Assembly: GCF_026391055.1 (NCBI RefSeq)
Contig: NZ_JAPLET010000021.1
Span: forward strand, 1-64,000
Length of the DNA stretch: 64,000 bases
Direction: 5' to 3'
From: Spirosoma sp.
Lineage (GTDB): Bacteria > Bacteroidota > Bacteroidia > Cytophagales > Spirosomataceae
In this document: positions 16,544 to 27,468 of the stretch, one piece after another
How the letters are laid out: each line of letters begins with the position of its first letter
Numbering within the stretch: position 1 is the first letter of the stretch
Notes under the pieces: model-generated
Told to the model about the DNA's origin: nothing
Seen by the model: the letters and a program-made list of their open reading frames with translations, nothing else
The model's database searches: none
Translations under genes and position numbers: made by a program

Positions 16544-19126
16544 ATGAAACATTTTTTGCTGCTGGCGGGCCTAACGGTCGCGTCACTGTCGGCTTCAGCA
16601 CAGTCAACATCCTCTTCGTCAACATCTTTATCCCCATCTGCTGCGATTGATTCGCCCGCAAAATTTCTGGGTTATCAGATTGGTGAACGCTTCACACCAC
16701 ATCATCGGGTGCTGGCCTATGCCGAGCAGGTAGCTCGTCAACTGCCCAGCCGGATAAAATTAATTCCGTATGGCACTTCTTACGAAGGTCGCCAGCTGAT
16801 GGTGGTGGCTATCGGCTCGGAAGCAAACATGAGTCGTCTGGAAGAAATCAGGACCAATAACCTAAAGCGCATTGGTCTGATGGATGGAACGCCAACAGCT
16901 TCTTCCCAACCGCCTATTGCCTGGCTCAGCTACAACGTTCACGGCAACGAGGCCGTCAGTTCCGAAGCCTTCATGGATGTATTGTATCACCTGCTTAGTT
17001 CATCCGATGCCGTGGCGAAAAAAATTATGAGCACCACGGTTGTCATTCTCGATCCCGGCCTTAACCCCGATGGCCACGATCGGTATGTGAACTGGTATAA
17101 CCAGATGCAGGGTCGCGTGGCCGACCCTATCCCCTCGGCTCGTGAACACAACGAACCTTGGCCGGGCGGGCGCTATACACACTACCTGTTCGACCCAAAC
17201 CGTGACTGGGCCTGGCAAACGCAGGAAATCACCCAGCAGCGTATGGCGCTCTACCAGCAATGGATGCCCCAGCTACATGGCGATTTCCACGAAATGGGCG
17301 TTGAAAGCCCCTATTATTTCGCGCCATCGGCCAAGCCTTATCACGAAGACGTTACCCCCTTCCAACGGCAGTTTCAGCAAACGATTGGTCAATATTGCAG
17401 CCGCTACTTCGACAAAAACGGCTGGCTCTATTACACCCGTGAACGGTTCGATCTGTTCTACCCAAGCTATGGCGATACCTACCCGACCTACAACGGCGCC
17501 ATCGGCATGACCTTTGAACAGGGCGGCAGCGGCCGGGCTGGACTGGCTATTGAAAAAGCCGATGGGGACACCCTCACGCTTCGCCAGCGAATTGATCACC
17601 ATTTTGCCTCCAGTATTGCCACGCTCGAATCCGTAGCCGACCGGCCCACTGAAATCGTGAAGGAGTTTGGCCAGTTCTTTGATAAATCCCGGAATACACC
17701 CATTGGTGCGTACAAAAGTTACGTCATCAAATCCAGTGGCGATGCCGGGCGTATTAAAGCACTGCAACAACTGCTGGAACGAAACAAAATCAGTTACGGC
17801 TACGCAGGCAAAGCTCAGAATGTAGCCGGCGGGTTCAACTACACGACTCAGAAAACAGATAAAACGGTAGCCATCACAGCCGACGATATTGTGATCAGCG
17901 CGTATCAGCCTAAATCGACTCTATTGAAGATCCTGTTCGAGCAGAATTCAAAACTGGAAGATTCGGCAACGTACGATATCACAGCCTGGTCGCTGCCGTA
18001 CGCCTTTGGCTTACAAACGTATGGCCTGACCACCCGGCTCAATCCGGGAAGCACGCAACTCGCTACGGCTACACCAGCCGCTGCGGTAAACCCACAAACT
18101 CGCCCATATGCGTATGTGGTTAAGTGGCAGTCGCTTCCGGCGGTGCAAATGCTGGCTGGGCTCCTGAAGCAGAAAATACGCGTACGGGCCGCCGAAAAGC
18201 CCTTCGAACTGGAGAATAAAACCTACCCGTCGGGCACGCTGATCGTGACACGGGCAGGTAACGAACGCTTTGGCGACCGATTCGATGCATTAGTTCGGGC
18301 GGAAGCTACCCGGACGGGGGCTGATTTGACACCAGTGCAGACAGGTTTTGTCACGACGGGTTCCGACTTTGGGTCCGATTTCGTTTCGGGCCTGAAAGCC
18401 CCACGTGTGGCGGTGGTTGTGGGCGAAGGTACTCCTCCCCCATCGGCGGGCGAAGTGTGGCACTACTTCGACCAGGAACTTCAATACCCCATTACGCTGG
18501 TTGACGGTAATACACTGGGCAATGTGCAGTGGAACAAGCTGGATGTGCTGATTCTGCCGACAAACTACAATTACAGCCGCTTTCTGAATGAAAAAACCCT
18601 GAACGCCATCAAAGAGTGGGTCCGGGCGGGTGGAAAACTCATTGCCATGGAACGGGCTGCGTCGTTTTTGGCCGGTAAGGATGGGTTTGAGCTAAAAGAA
18701 AAGGAAGATAAATCAGCTGATAAGAGCAAAAAGGGAGATAATACCGACACGCTCAAACGCTATATCGATCGGGAACGAACCGCTGTTTCTGATGATATAC
18801 CAGGCAGTATCTACCGGGTAAACATAGATACCTCGCACCCGCTGGGTTTTGGTTTGTCGGGCGGTTATTATTCCCTGGTACAAAATGCTTTTAACTTTGA
18901 TTACCTGAAGGAAGGCTGGAACGTTGGCTATCTGAAAACGGATAACTACGTCGCTGGTTTTTCGGGCAAAAACGCCAAGGAAAAGTTAAAAAATACCCTG
19001 GTGATGGGTGTTCAGTCCCTCGGTCGGGGCAGCGTTGTTTACCTGGCCGATGATCCGCTGTTCCGGGGTTTCTGGTACAACGGAAAGCTTCTGTTCGCCA
19101 ATGCCGTATTTATGGTCGGCAATTAA
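16544..19126 (+). CDS. Secreted M14 family zinc carboxypeptidase
   Basis: An 860-residue exported peptidase with signal peptide MKHFLLLAGLTVASLSASAQ; the ATG at 16544 is chosen because it starts the signal peptide exactly. The M14 domain spans roughly residues 50-360, with zinc ligands His133 and Glu136 in NVHGNEAVSSEA, substrate-binding residues in DPGLNPDGHDRY, a third His in LHGDFHEMG and the likely catalytic Glu in GMTFEQGG. The long C-terminal part, which includes a Rossmann-like segment around APRVAVVVGEG, resembles the extra domain of large Bacteroidota M14 proteins and may be a glutamine-amidotransferase-like fold. It is a single gene ending at a 16-bp hairpin. Substrate peptide is unknown. 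Confidence 0.92.
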   Translation: MKHFLLLAGLTVASLSASAQSTSSSSTSLSPSAAIDSPAKFLGYQIGERFTPHHRVLAYAEQVARQLPSRIKLIPYGTSYEGRQLMVVAIGSEANMSRLEEIRTNNLKRIGLMDGTPTASSQPPIAWLSYNVHGNEAVSSEAFMDVLYHLLSSSDAVAKKIMSTTVVILDPGLNPDGHDRYVNWYNQMQGRVADPIPSAREHNEPWPGGRYTHYLFDPNRDWAWQTQEITQQRMALYQQWMPQLHGDFHEMGVESPYYFAPSAKPYHEDVTPFQRQFQQTIGQYCSRYFDKNGWLYYTRERFDLFYPSYGDTYPTYNGAIGMTFEQGGSGRAGLAIEKADGDTLTLRQRIDHHFASSIATLESVADRPTEIVKEFGQFFDKSRNTPIGAYKSYVIKSSGDAGRIKALQQLLERNKISYGYAGKAQNVAGGFNYTTQKTDKTVAITADDIVISAYQPKSTLLKILFEQNSKLEDSATYDITAWSLPYAFGLQTYGLTTRLNPGSTQLATATPAAAVNPQTRPYAYVVKWQSLPAVQMLAGLLKQKIRVRAAEKPFELENKTYPSGTLIVTRAGNERFGDRFDALVRAEATRTGADLTPVQTGFVTTGSDFGSDFVSGLKAPRVAVVVGEGTPPPSAGEVWHYFDQELQYPITLVDGNTLGNVQWNKLDVLILPTNYNYSRFLNEKTLNAIKEWVRAGGKLIAMERAASFLAGKDGFELKEKEDKSADKSKKGDNTDTLKRYIDRERTAVSDDIPGSIYRVNIDTSHPLGFGLSGGYYSLVQNAFNFDYLKEGWNVGYLKTDNYVAGFSGKNAKEKLKNTLVMGVQSLGRGSVVYLADDPLFRGFWYNGKLLFANAVFMVGN

Positions 19127-19148
19127 TTCATTTGTTTTATTTAAAATG

Positions 19149-19190
19149 CATAAACGCAACGGCCGATTGGTCGTTGCGTTTATGTTTTTA
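19149..19190 (+). terminator. Intrinsic terminator after the M14 peptidase
   Basis: The 16-nt arms 19149-19164 and 19169-19184 pair with one wobble around a GATT tetraloop, followed by a T5 run. It lies 23 nt after the peptidase stop. Confidence 0.85.
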
Positions 19191-19203
19191 TGTAGTATCG
19201 GGG

Positions 19204-19211
19204 TAAATTTG
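19204..19211 (+). promoter_or_regulatory. Candidate -7 element of the DUF5916 gene
   Basis: TAAATTTG followed by CACC lies about 45 nt upstream of the TTG/GTG start and directly after the preceding terminator. No good -33 TTG at the right spacing was found. Confidence 0.5.
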
Positions 19212-19252
19212 CACCCTTCTACTCTTTTCGTATTGCTTTATAACGCATTTAC

Positions 19253-21481
19253 TTGGTGAAATTTTTACTGATTTTTTCGCTGTTCTTTTCACTCATCTAT
19301 TCTTTACCTGTACTGGCTCAAAAGAAAAATGAGCAGTATCAGTTGCATATTAGCCAGGCAACCTCGTCGGTTATCGTAGATGGTGCGGTTGATGAACCAG
19401 CCTGGCAAGCAGCCGAAGTGGCAACCGATTTCTGGATGGTGTTGCCCATGGACACCAGCCGCGCCAAGGTTCGTACGGAGGTCCGTATGACTTACGACGA
19501 CCACAATATGTATCTGAGCGCCGTATGCTACCACGGTGATGTACCTGGCCCATATATAGTCGAATCACTCCGGCGAGACTGGGCATTCGGGAAAAATGAC
19601 AACTTCATTTTCTTCATGGACACCTTCGACGACCAGACTAACGGGTTTACGTTTGGTACCAATGCCGCCGGAGCCCAATGGGATGGTTTGTTGTACGAAG
19701 GTGGCAAAGCGAACCTGAGCTGGGACAACAAATGGACATCGTCCGTCCGCAATTACCCAGACCGTTACGTTCTGGAGATGGCCATACCGTTTAAAACCAT
19801 CCGGTACAAACGGGGCATTTCGCGCTGGGGGATTAACTTCAGTCGGCAGGATTTAAAAACCACAGAGAAGTCATCCTGGACACCCATTCAGCGGCAATTT
19901 CCGACGGCCTCTCTGGCCTTAACGGGCGTACTGGTCTGGGACCAGCCCCCACCACAGCCCGGCCCGAACATCTCACTCATCCCCTACATGCTGAGCGGTG
20001 TCACGCGTGATTATCAGCAAAATATTCCTAACAAAAGTCGCTTCGATGCCGGACTCGACGCTAAGGTGGCCGTTACCTCGTCATTGAATCTTGACCTAAC
20101 AGTAAATCCCGACTTTTCGCAGGTTGACGTTGACCAACAGGTAACGAACCTCGACCGTTTTGAGTTATTTTTCCCGGAAAGACGACAATTCTTTCTGGAG
20201 AACGGCGATCAGTTTACCAATTTTGGCTATGCCACGATTCGACCATTTTTTAGTCGGCGGATTGGTTTGGGTGGAGTACCCATTCGGTTTGGGGCTCGCC
20301 TGAGCGGGAAGCTGAATAAAGACTGGCGACTGGGCGTAATGGATATGCAAACGGGACGGGTCGAAGATATGGGGCCTGGTGTAGAGTCGCTTCCGGCACA
20401 GAATTTCGCCGTTCTGGCGTTACAACGTAGGGTTTCGGCGCGGTCGAACATTGGCATGATCTTCGTCAATAAAGAATCGCTTTCCTACACCCCAACGTCC
20501 GACAAACCGCTTTATACGCGTTACAACCGAAACCTGGGGCTGGAGTACAACCTGGCCTCGGCTAATAATTTCTGGTCGGGCAAGGCGTTGTACGTTAAAT
20601 CATTTAGTCCTACCCAATCGGGTGAGGATGCCGTTTACGCGGCCAACCTTCAGTATAACACGCGCCGTTGGCTCATTAGTGGTCAACTGGAATCAGTTGG
20701 AAAGAATTACACGGCCGAAGCCGGTTATGTGCCCCGTCGGGGGTATGAACGCGCGTTGGCAACCGTTGGTTATACGTTTCTCCCAACGGGCAGCGGAGTG
20801 CTCAGCCACGGTCCAACGGCAACATCGACGTATTTTTTTGACCCGGCCGGGCGACAAAGCGATAATGAATCTGTTCTTAGCTATGTTGTCACTTTCCGCA
20901 GTAAAAGCGTTTTTACGGGCTGGATCGCCACAGACTATGTACGATTACTACAACCCTTTGACCCAACGAATACGGGTCGGCAAACGCTGGCAACGGGTAC
21001 TGAACACCGCTGGACGGCCTGGGGAACGGACTTCGACTCTAAACCACAGAGTGTATTCACCTATGGTTTTTCGTCCCGTTACGGCGGCTACTATGACAAT
21101 GGCACCCGTTTAAACCTGGCAGCCGATATTGGCTACCGTTTTCAGCCTTACGTGAGTTTAGCGGCTAGTGCCAACTACAACGATATTCGGTTGCCCCAAC
21201 CCTGGGGCCAAACGACGTTCTGGCTTGTAGGCCCGCGTTTCGACGTAACCGTGACCAATACCCTGTATCTGACCACGTTTGTCCAGTACAACGAGCAGCA
21301 AAAGAACATGAATGTCAATGCGCGCGTACAATGGCGCTACAAGCCCGCATCCGATTTTTTCTTGGTGTATACGGATAATTATTTACCTAATTCAGCACAG
21401 ATCGGCCAGGATGTGGCGGGGTTTTTCTCGGTCAAAAACCGCGCGTTGGTATTAAAGTGGACTTACTGGTGGAATATCTGA
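19253..21481 (+). CDS. DUF5916 protein with CBM9-like N-terminal domain
   Basis: A 742-residue exported protein. A signal peptide (FLLIFSLFFSLIYSLPVLAQ) is followed by a carbohydrate-binding family 9-like domain (residues about 30-215; VIVDGAVDEPAWQAAEVATDFW, EVRMTYDDHNMYLSAVCY, VLEMAIPFKTIRYK, RWGINFSRQD). The rest is a DUF5916 beta-rich, probably outer-membrane barrel region with LNLDLTVNPDFSQVDVDQQVTNLDRFELFFPERRQFFLEN-type sequence. No ATG is available: the start is TTG at 19253 or GTG at 19256, the latter giving MKFLLIF, a more usual beginning. Function of the family is unproven. It is a single gene with its own promoter element. Confidence 0.88.
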   Translation: MVKFLLIFSLFFSLIYSLPVLAQKKNEQYQLHISQATSSVIVDGAVDEPAWQAAEVATDFWMVLPMDTSRAKVRTEVRMTYDDHNMYLSAVCYHGDVPGPYIVESLRRDWAFGKNDNFIFFMDTFDDQTNGFTFGTNAAGAQWDGLLYEGGKANLSWDNKWTSSVRNYPDRYVLEMAIPFKTIRYKRGISRWGINFSRQDLKTTEKSSWTPIQRQFPTASLALTGVLVWDQPPPQPGPNISLIPYMLSGVTRDYQQNIPNKSRFDAGLDAKVAVTSSLNLDLTVNPDFSQVDVDQQVTNLDRFELFFPERRQFFLENGDQFTNFGYATIRPFFSRRIGLGGVPIRFGARLSGKLNKDWRLGVMDMQTGRVEDMGPGVESLPAQNFAVLALQRRVSARSNIGMIFVNKESLSYTPTSDKPLYTRYNRNLGLEYNLASANNFWSGKALYVKSFSPTQSGEDAVYAANLQYNTRRWLISGQLESVGKNYTAEAGYVPRRGYERALATVGYTFLPTGSGVLSHGPTATSTYFFDPAGRQSDNESVLSYVVTFRSKSVFTGWIATDYVRLLQPFDPTNTGRQTLATGTEHRWTAWGTDFDSKPQSVFTYGFSSRYGGYYDNGTRLNLAADIGYRFQPYVSLAASANYNDIRLPQPWGQTTFWLVGPRFDVTVTNTLYLTTFVQYNEQQKNMNVNARVQWRYKPASDFFLVYTDNYLPNSAQIGQDVAGFFSVKNRALVLKWTYWWNI

Positions 21482-21572
21482 TTTTGTGCCGTAAACAAAC
21501 GGTGCCAATGTCAGTTGTTTAAGCAATCTACCAGCGGTAGTCATGACTACTACACACTTAAAACCAACGATT

Positions 21573-21773
21573 ATGAAAACGCTTCTGCGCTATTTCCCCA
21601 CGGCCCTGGTCGCCGTACTCCTGACGCTCACGCTGACCAGTTGCGCAGCTATTGGCGACATATTTAAAACCGGTGTCTGGACAGGCGTTATCCTGGTTGT
21701 TGTCGGTATCGGCGTTGTCATCTGGATTGTCTCAAAGCTATTTGGCGGTGGTGGCGGCAACAGCAATGTTTAG
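21573..21773 (+). CDS. Small single-span lipoprotein, 66 residues
   Basis: MKTLLRYFPTALVAVLLTLTLTSC is a lipoprotein signal with the acylated Cys near residue 24. It is followed by AAIGDIFKTGVWTGV, a second hydrophobic span (ILVVVGIGVVIWIVSKLF) and a Gly-rich end. Short proteins of this layout are widespread in Bacteroidota and are often mislabelled phosphatidate cytidylyltransferase, which the 66-residue size rules out. The ATG at 21573 is preferred over 21543 because it begins the signal peptide. Function is unknown. A terminator follows. Confidence 0.8.
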   Translation: MKTLLRYFPTALVAVLLTLTLTSCAAIGDIFKTGVWTGVILVVVGIGVVIWIVSKLFGGGGGNSNV

Positions 21774-21800
21774 CCGGTTAGCATATATAGCCTTACGCAC

Positions 21801-21835
21801 AAAAAAGCCGAATCCATTCAGGATTCGGCTTTTTT
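21801..21835. terminator. Bidirectional terminator between the small lipoprotein and dapA
   Basis: AGCCGAATCC and GGATTCGGCT form a 10-bp stem with A6 before and T6 after, between two convergent genes. Confidence 0.9.
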
Positions 21836-21854
21836 GTTATTTATTAAAGCTGGC

Positions 21855-22751
21855 TTAGGCAACCAGTTCCAGTAAGCCATCACGTTGAAGAACCGCGCGC
21901 TGCCGTTCGGCTAAGTCGTCGGATGCGCGCATGAGCGGCAACCGAACCTCGGCCGAAATTATGCCCATAATCTCCAGAATACTTTTTACCCCTACCGGAT
22001 TGCCTTCCTCGTAGAGGAGCGGGTCGATACGCAGGAAATGGGAAAGTTCTTTACGGGCAAAAGCAAAATCACCCTGTAAAGCAGCATCGATCAGGCCCGT
22101 AAATTTAGCCGGGAATGCATTGGCAATCACCGACATTACGCCTACACCACCAATGCTGATGATGGGCACAGCCTGCACATCGTCGCCGGAAATCAAAAGG
22201 AAATCCTCGGGTTTATCGCGGGCAATTTCCATGCACTGCTCAATCACACAAGACGCTTCTTTAACACCGATTATGTTGGGATGCTGGGCCAGTTCGCAAA
22301 TTGTTTCGGCTGACATGTTGATGCCCGTCCGAAACGGAATATTATACAGGATAACCGGAACTGGACTGGCGTCGGCAACGCGGGTAAAATGCTCAATGAC
22401 GCCCCGCTTGCCGGGCTTATTGTAGTAGGGACAAACCGACAGAATAGCATCGACACCATCAAAATCAATATCCTTCATGCCCGACACGACATCGGCAGTG
22501 ACGTTACCCCCCACCCCAAAAACGATAGGCAGATTCTTTGGATTGTTTTCCTTAAGGTATTGGAGTAACTGTTTCTTCTCCTGCTTCGTCACCGTTGGCG
22601 ATTCGCCGGTGGTGCCCTGAAGGACGATATAGCGAACGCCCCCATCGGAGATGTGGCGAACGACACGGCCGAAGCCGTCGAAATCAATTGATTGGTCAGC
22701 GGTAAAAGGCGTCACGATAGCAACACCCACGCCGTGAAATTTGGTATCCAT
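21855..22751 (-). CDS. dapA: 4-hydroxy-tetrahydrodipicolinate synthase
   Basis: A 298-residue class I aldolase that condenses pyruvate and aspartate semialdehyde, the first committed step of lysine and diaminopimelate synthesis. The N-terminus FHGVGVAIVTPFTADQSIDFDG, the pyruvate-binding GTTGESPTVT (about 46-55), the catalytic tyrosine in PVILYNIPFRTG and the Schiff-base lysine Lys164 in GVKEASC are all present. Length is normal. It is transcribed alone on the minus strand with a TAACTTTG promoter element 28 nt upstream. The related sialic acid lyase is less likely, given the DapA-like GTTGESPT and YNIPFRT motifs. Confidence 0.96.
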   Translation of the reverse strand: MDTKFHGVGVAIVTPFTADQSIDFDGFGRVVRHISDGGVRYIVLQGTTGESPTVTKQEKKQLLQYLKENNPKNLPIVFGVGGNVTADVVSGMKDIDFDGVDAILSVCPYYNKPGKRGVIEHFTRVADASPVPVILYNIPFRTGINMSAETICELAQHPNIIGVKEASCVIEQCMEIARDKPEDFLLISGDDVQAVPIISIGGVGVMSVIANAFPAKFTGLIDAALQGDFAFARKELSHFLRIDPLLYEEGNPVGVKSILEIMGIISAEVRLPLMRASDDLAERQRAVLQRDGLLELVA

Positions 22752-22778
22752 TAGGGGAAACAGGAATGTATATTATGA

Positions 22779-22786
22779 CAAAGTTA
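22779..22786 (-). promoter_or_regulatory. Candidate -7 element of dapA
   Basis: The minus strand reads TAACTTTG 28 nt upstream of the dapA ATG, matching TAnnTTTG. The -33 position lacks TTG. Confidence 0.5.
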
Positions 22787-22899
22787 CGGGAATTTATAGA
22801 GCCGTCATGCGTTTAGGCTACCATAATGAACGAGAAATCTTGCGGCACGATGTCAGCGGGTGTTTTAACGCATACACCTCATCGTGAATCGCAACCGGT

Positions 22900-25032
<2,133 letters not shown>

Positions 25033-25240
25033 TCACTGGACATCAGTTTAGCCGTTATCCAAAACTTCCTTTGTTCTAAACGGGCAACATCGTTATTGTT
25101 TCTTCGTTCATCCAAAAAAAAGTATTTTTACGGGATAAAAAAGTTGTGTGTTTAGAGTGGTCAGTTTTCAGTTAATTGTTTTTTTGATTCAATATACTCA
25201 GAAGTGCTGACTATTAGGCCTCAACTATTGCCTTACGTCC

Positions 25241-25912
25241 ATGATAAAGCCTCTTATTGCTCCATCGCTGCTTGCGGCCGACTTTGCTAACTTGCAACGC
25301 GATCTTGATTTAATTAACCGGAGTGAGGCTGATTACCTTCATTTTGATGTCATGGATGGCGTCTTTGTGCCAAATATTTCGTTCGGTTTTCCCCTCCTTA
25401 AGGCGGTTCATGAACATTGCAAAAAACCGCTGGACGTCCATCTGATGATTACGGACCCCGACCGTTATCTGGAAGCGTTTGCCGAAGGGGGTGCCTCCAC
25501 TATCCATGCCCATTACGAAGCCTGCCCCCATCTGCACCGGACGCTTTCCCGCATTCGTGAATTGGGTTGCCGGGCGGGGGTTGCCCTGAACCCACACACG
25601 CCTGTTTCCGGACTGGTCGACGTGCTTGAGCAAATTGACGTTATCCTGATCATGTCCGTCAATCCCGGTTTTGGGGGGCAGGCATTTATCCCGCACACAA
25701 TTCAGAAAATTGCGGGACTCAAACAGTTTTTGCAGACAAATCAATGCCCGGCCTTAATTGAGGTTGATGGTGGCGTTAGTCTATCCAATGCTCAGTCCCT
25801 GCTCAATGCCGGAGCGGATATGCTGGTAGCGGGTAGCTCCGTCTTTAACGCGCCCGACCCCTTAGTGGCCATTACTCAGTTAAAAAATAGCCATCTACCG
25901 TTGATGGCTTAA
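25241..25912 (+). CDS. rpe: Ribulose-phosphate 3-epimerase
   Basis: A 223-residue TIM-barrel metalloenzyme that interconverts ribulose-5-phosphate and xylulose-5-phosphate in the pentose phosphate pathway. Signatures: APSLLAADFANL, the metal-site HFDVMDGVFVPNISFG (about 34-49), LDVHLMITDPDRYLEAFAEGGAS, GVALNPHTPVSGL, IMSVNPGFGGQAFIPHT and IEVDGGVSLSNAQSLLNAGADMLVAGSSVF. Length and motifs are standard. The GH13 lipoprotein gene starts 42 nt downstream on the same strand and may be co-transcribed, which would put both in carbohydrate metabolism. Confidence 0.98.
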   Translation: MIKPLIAPSLLAADFANLQRDLDLINRSEADYLHFDVMDGVFVPNISFGFPLLKAVHEHCKKPLDVHLMITDPDRYLEAFAEGGASTIHAHYEACPHLHRTLSRIRELGCRAGVALNPHTPVSGLVDVLEQIDVILIMSVNPGFGGQAFIPHTIQKIAGLKQFLQTNQCPALIEVDGGVSLSNAQSLLNAGADMLVAGSSVFNAPDPLVAITQLKNSHLPLMA

Positions 25913-25954
25913 TCTATCCGTAACATATACTTTACCTGATCTGGTCTAATTTTC

Positions 25955-27358
25955 ATGAATAAATCGTACCTGCACGTCCTGTTAAGTGCGTTGCTACTGG
26001 CAACGGGCTGTCAACAAACAAAAACGGACCAAAGCGGAACAGTCATTTCCGATACGACAAAACAGTCCGCTCCCCCCTCTCCCGAGTGGGCTAAAAATGC
26101 GACGATTTATGAAGTGAATATTCGCCAGTTTTCGCCAGAAGGAAATTTCAAAGCCGTTGAAGAGCAACTGCCACGACTCAAAGAGTTGGGGGTCGATATT
26201 GTTTGGTTGATGCCGATTTATCCAATCAGCCAGAAAAATAAGAAGGGAACACTCGGTAGCCCTTATGCCATTGCGGATTACAAAAACGTTAACCCGGCCT
26301 ATGGTACACTTGCCGACTTCAAATCCCTCGTTAATCGGGCCCACGCCCTGGGTCTGCGAATCGTGCTGGATTGGGTAGCTAATCACACCGGCCGGGACCA
26401 CGTTTGGGTAAACGAGCACCCGGACTGGTACACCAAGGTGAACGGCAAAATGATAGCACCCATTGACCCTAAAACCGGAAAGCCTACCGACTGGACCGAT
26501 GTCGTTGATCTGAATTACAATAACCCCGATATGCGCAAAGGCATGATCGATGCCATGCAGTACTGGGTTAAAGAATGCGGCATTGACGGCTACCGCTGCG
26601 ATGTAGCGGGGTTTGTTCCGAATGATTTCTGGGCTGAACTACGGCCCCAGCTGGATAAAATAAAAACCGTATTCATGCTGGCCGAATGGGAAGATGAGCC
26701 AGACCACTTCAAGAGTTGTTTCAACATGAATTACGGCTGGAGTATGCATACCATGATGAAAGCTGTAGCAAAGGGGGCCCGCACCGCCGACAAAATCGAC
26801 TCCCTGCGCGAAGCCAACCAGAAACGGTTTCCCAAATGGTACTATCAGATGCTGTTCACGCAGAATCATGATGAGAACGCCAATAATGGCACCCTGGCAG
26901 AATCATTCGGTCCCGCAGCCGACGCCCTCGTTGTCCTGAGCAGCACGCTGGAAGGCATGCCGCTGATCTACAATGGTATGGAGGCTAACCTAAACAAACG
27001 GTTAGCGTTTTTCGAAAAAGATACCATTGTCTGGAATAATTACCCCAAGAGCGATTTTTACAAAACACTGCTCACACTGAAACACCGTAACCGGGCACTC
27101 TGGAACGGATTGGATGGCGGCAGAGCGGTTAAAATCCCGACTGATCACGATGATAAAGTATACGCTTTTTACCGGCAACGGGACAACGACCGCGTCACAG
27201 TTTTCCTGAACCTGAGCAATGAGCCCCAAACCGCTCGGCTAACAGGCGATGGGTATGCCGGTACCTATACCGATGTGTTCAGTCATCAGCCGGTTGAACT
27301 GAAACCTGAAATCACGATTACGCTAAAACCCTGGGAATACCGGGTCATGACAAACTAG
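25955..27358 (+). CDS. GH13 alpha-amylase family lipoprotein
   Basis: A 467-residue glycoside hydrolase exported as a lipoprotein (MNKSYLHVLLSALLLATGC, lipobox Cys at 19). The catalytic barrel shows conserved region I VLDWVANHT, region II with nucleophile Asp216 in DGYRCDVAGF, region III with acid/base Glu244 in MLAEWEDEP and region IV with Asp306 in FTQNHDENAN, so all three catalytic residues are present. A small C-terminal beta domain follows. The family hydrolyses or transfers alpha-1,4 or alpha-1,6 glucosyl bonds; exact specificity cannot be read from sequence. It would act at the periplasmic or outer-membrane face, supplying glucose units. Confidence 0.94.
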   Translation: MNKSYLHVLLSALLLATGCQQTKTDQSGTVISDTTKQSAPPSPEWAKNATIYEVNIRQFSPEGNFKAVEEQLPRLKELGVDIVWLMPIYPISQKNKKGTLGSPYAIADYKNVNPAYGTLADFKSLVNRAHALGLRIVLDWVANHTGRDHVWVNEHPDWYTKVNGKMIAPIDPKTGKPTDWTDVVDLNYNNPDMRKGMIDAMQYWVKECGIDGYRCDVAGFVPNDFWAELRPQLDKIKTVFMLAEWEDEPDHFKSCFNMNYGWSMHTMMKAVAKGARTADKIDSLREANQKRFPKWYYQMLFTQNHDENANNGTLAESFGPAADALVVLSSTLEGMPLIYNGMEANLNKRLAFFEKDTIVWNNYPKSDFYKTLLTLKHRNRALWNGLDGGRAVKIPTDHDDKVYAFYRQRDNDRVTVFLNLSNEPQTARLTGDGYAGTYTDVFSHQPVELKPEITITLKPWEYRVMTN

Positions 27359-27468
27359 CCATCACTGTTTAACCTTCAGAACGATCCTCAGAGGGCTCCG
27401 TTCGACAAATACTGCTTTTTTCAATAGGATTTGCTGCCTATATTAGAGCTTATAGAGCGTTTAATCTT

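Noticed and set aside
22752-22899. Possible small gene or riboswitch between dapA and ligA
   Set aside because: The 148-base gap has only the dapA promoter element; no lysine-riboswitch-like structure or ORF with protein-like composition was seen.
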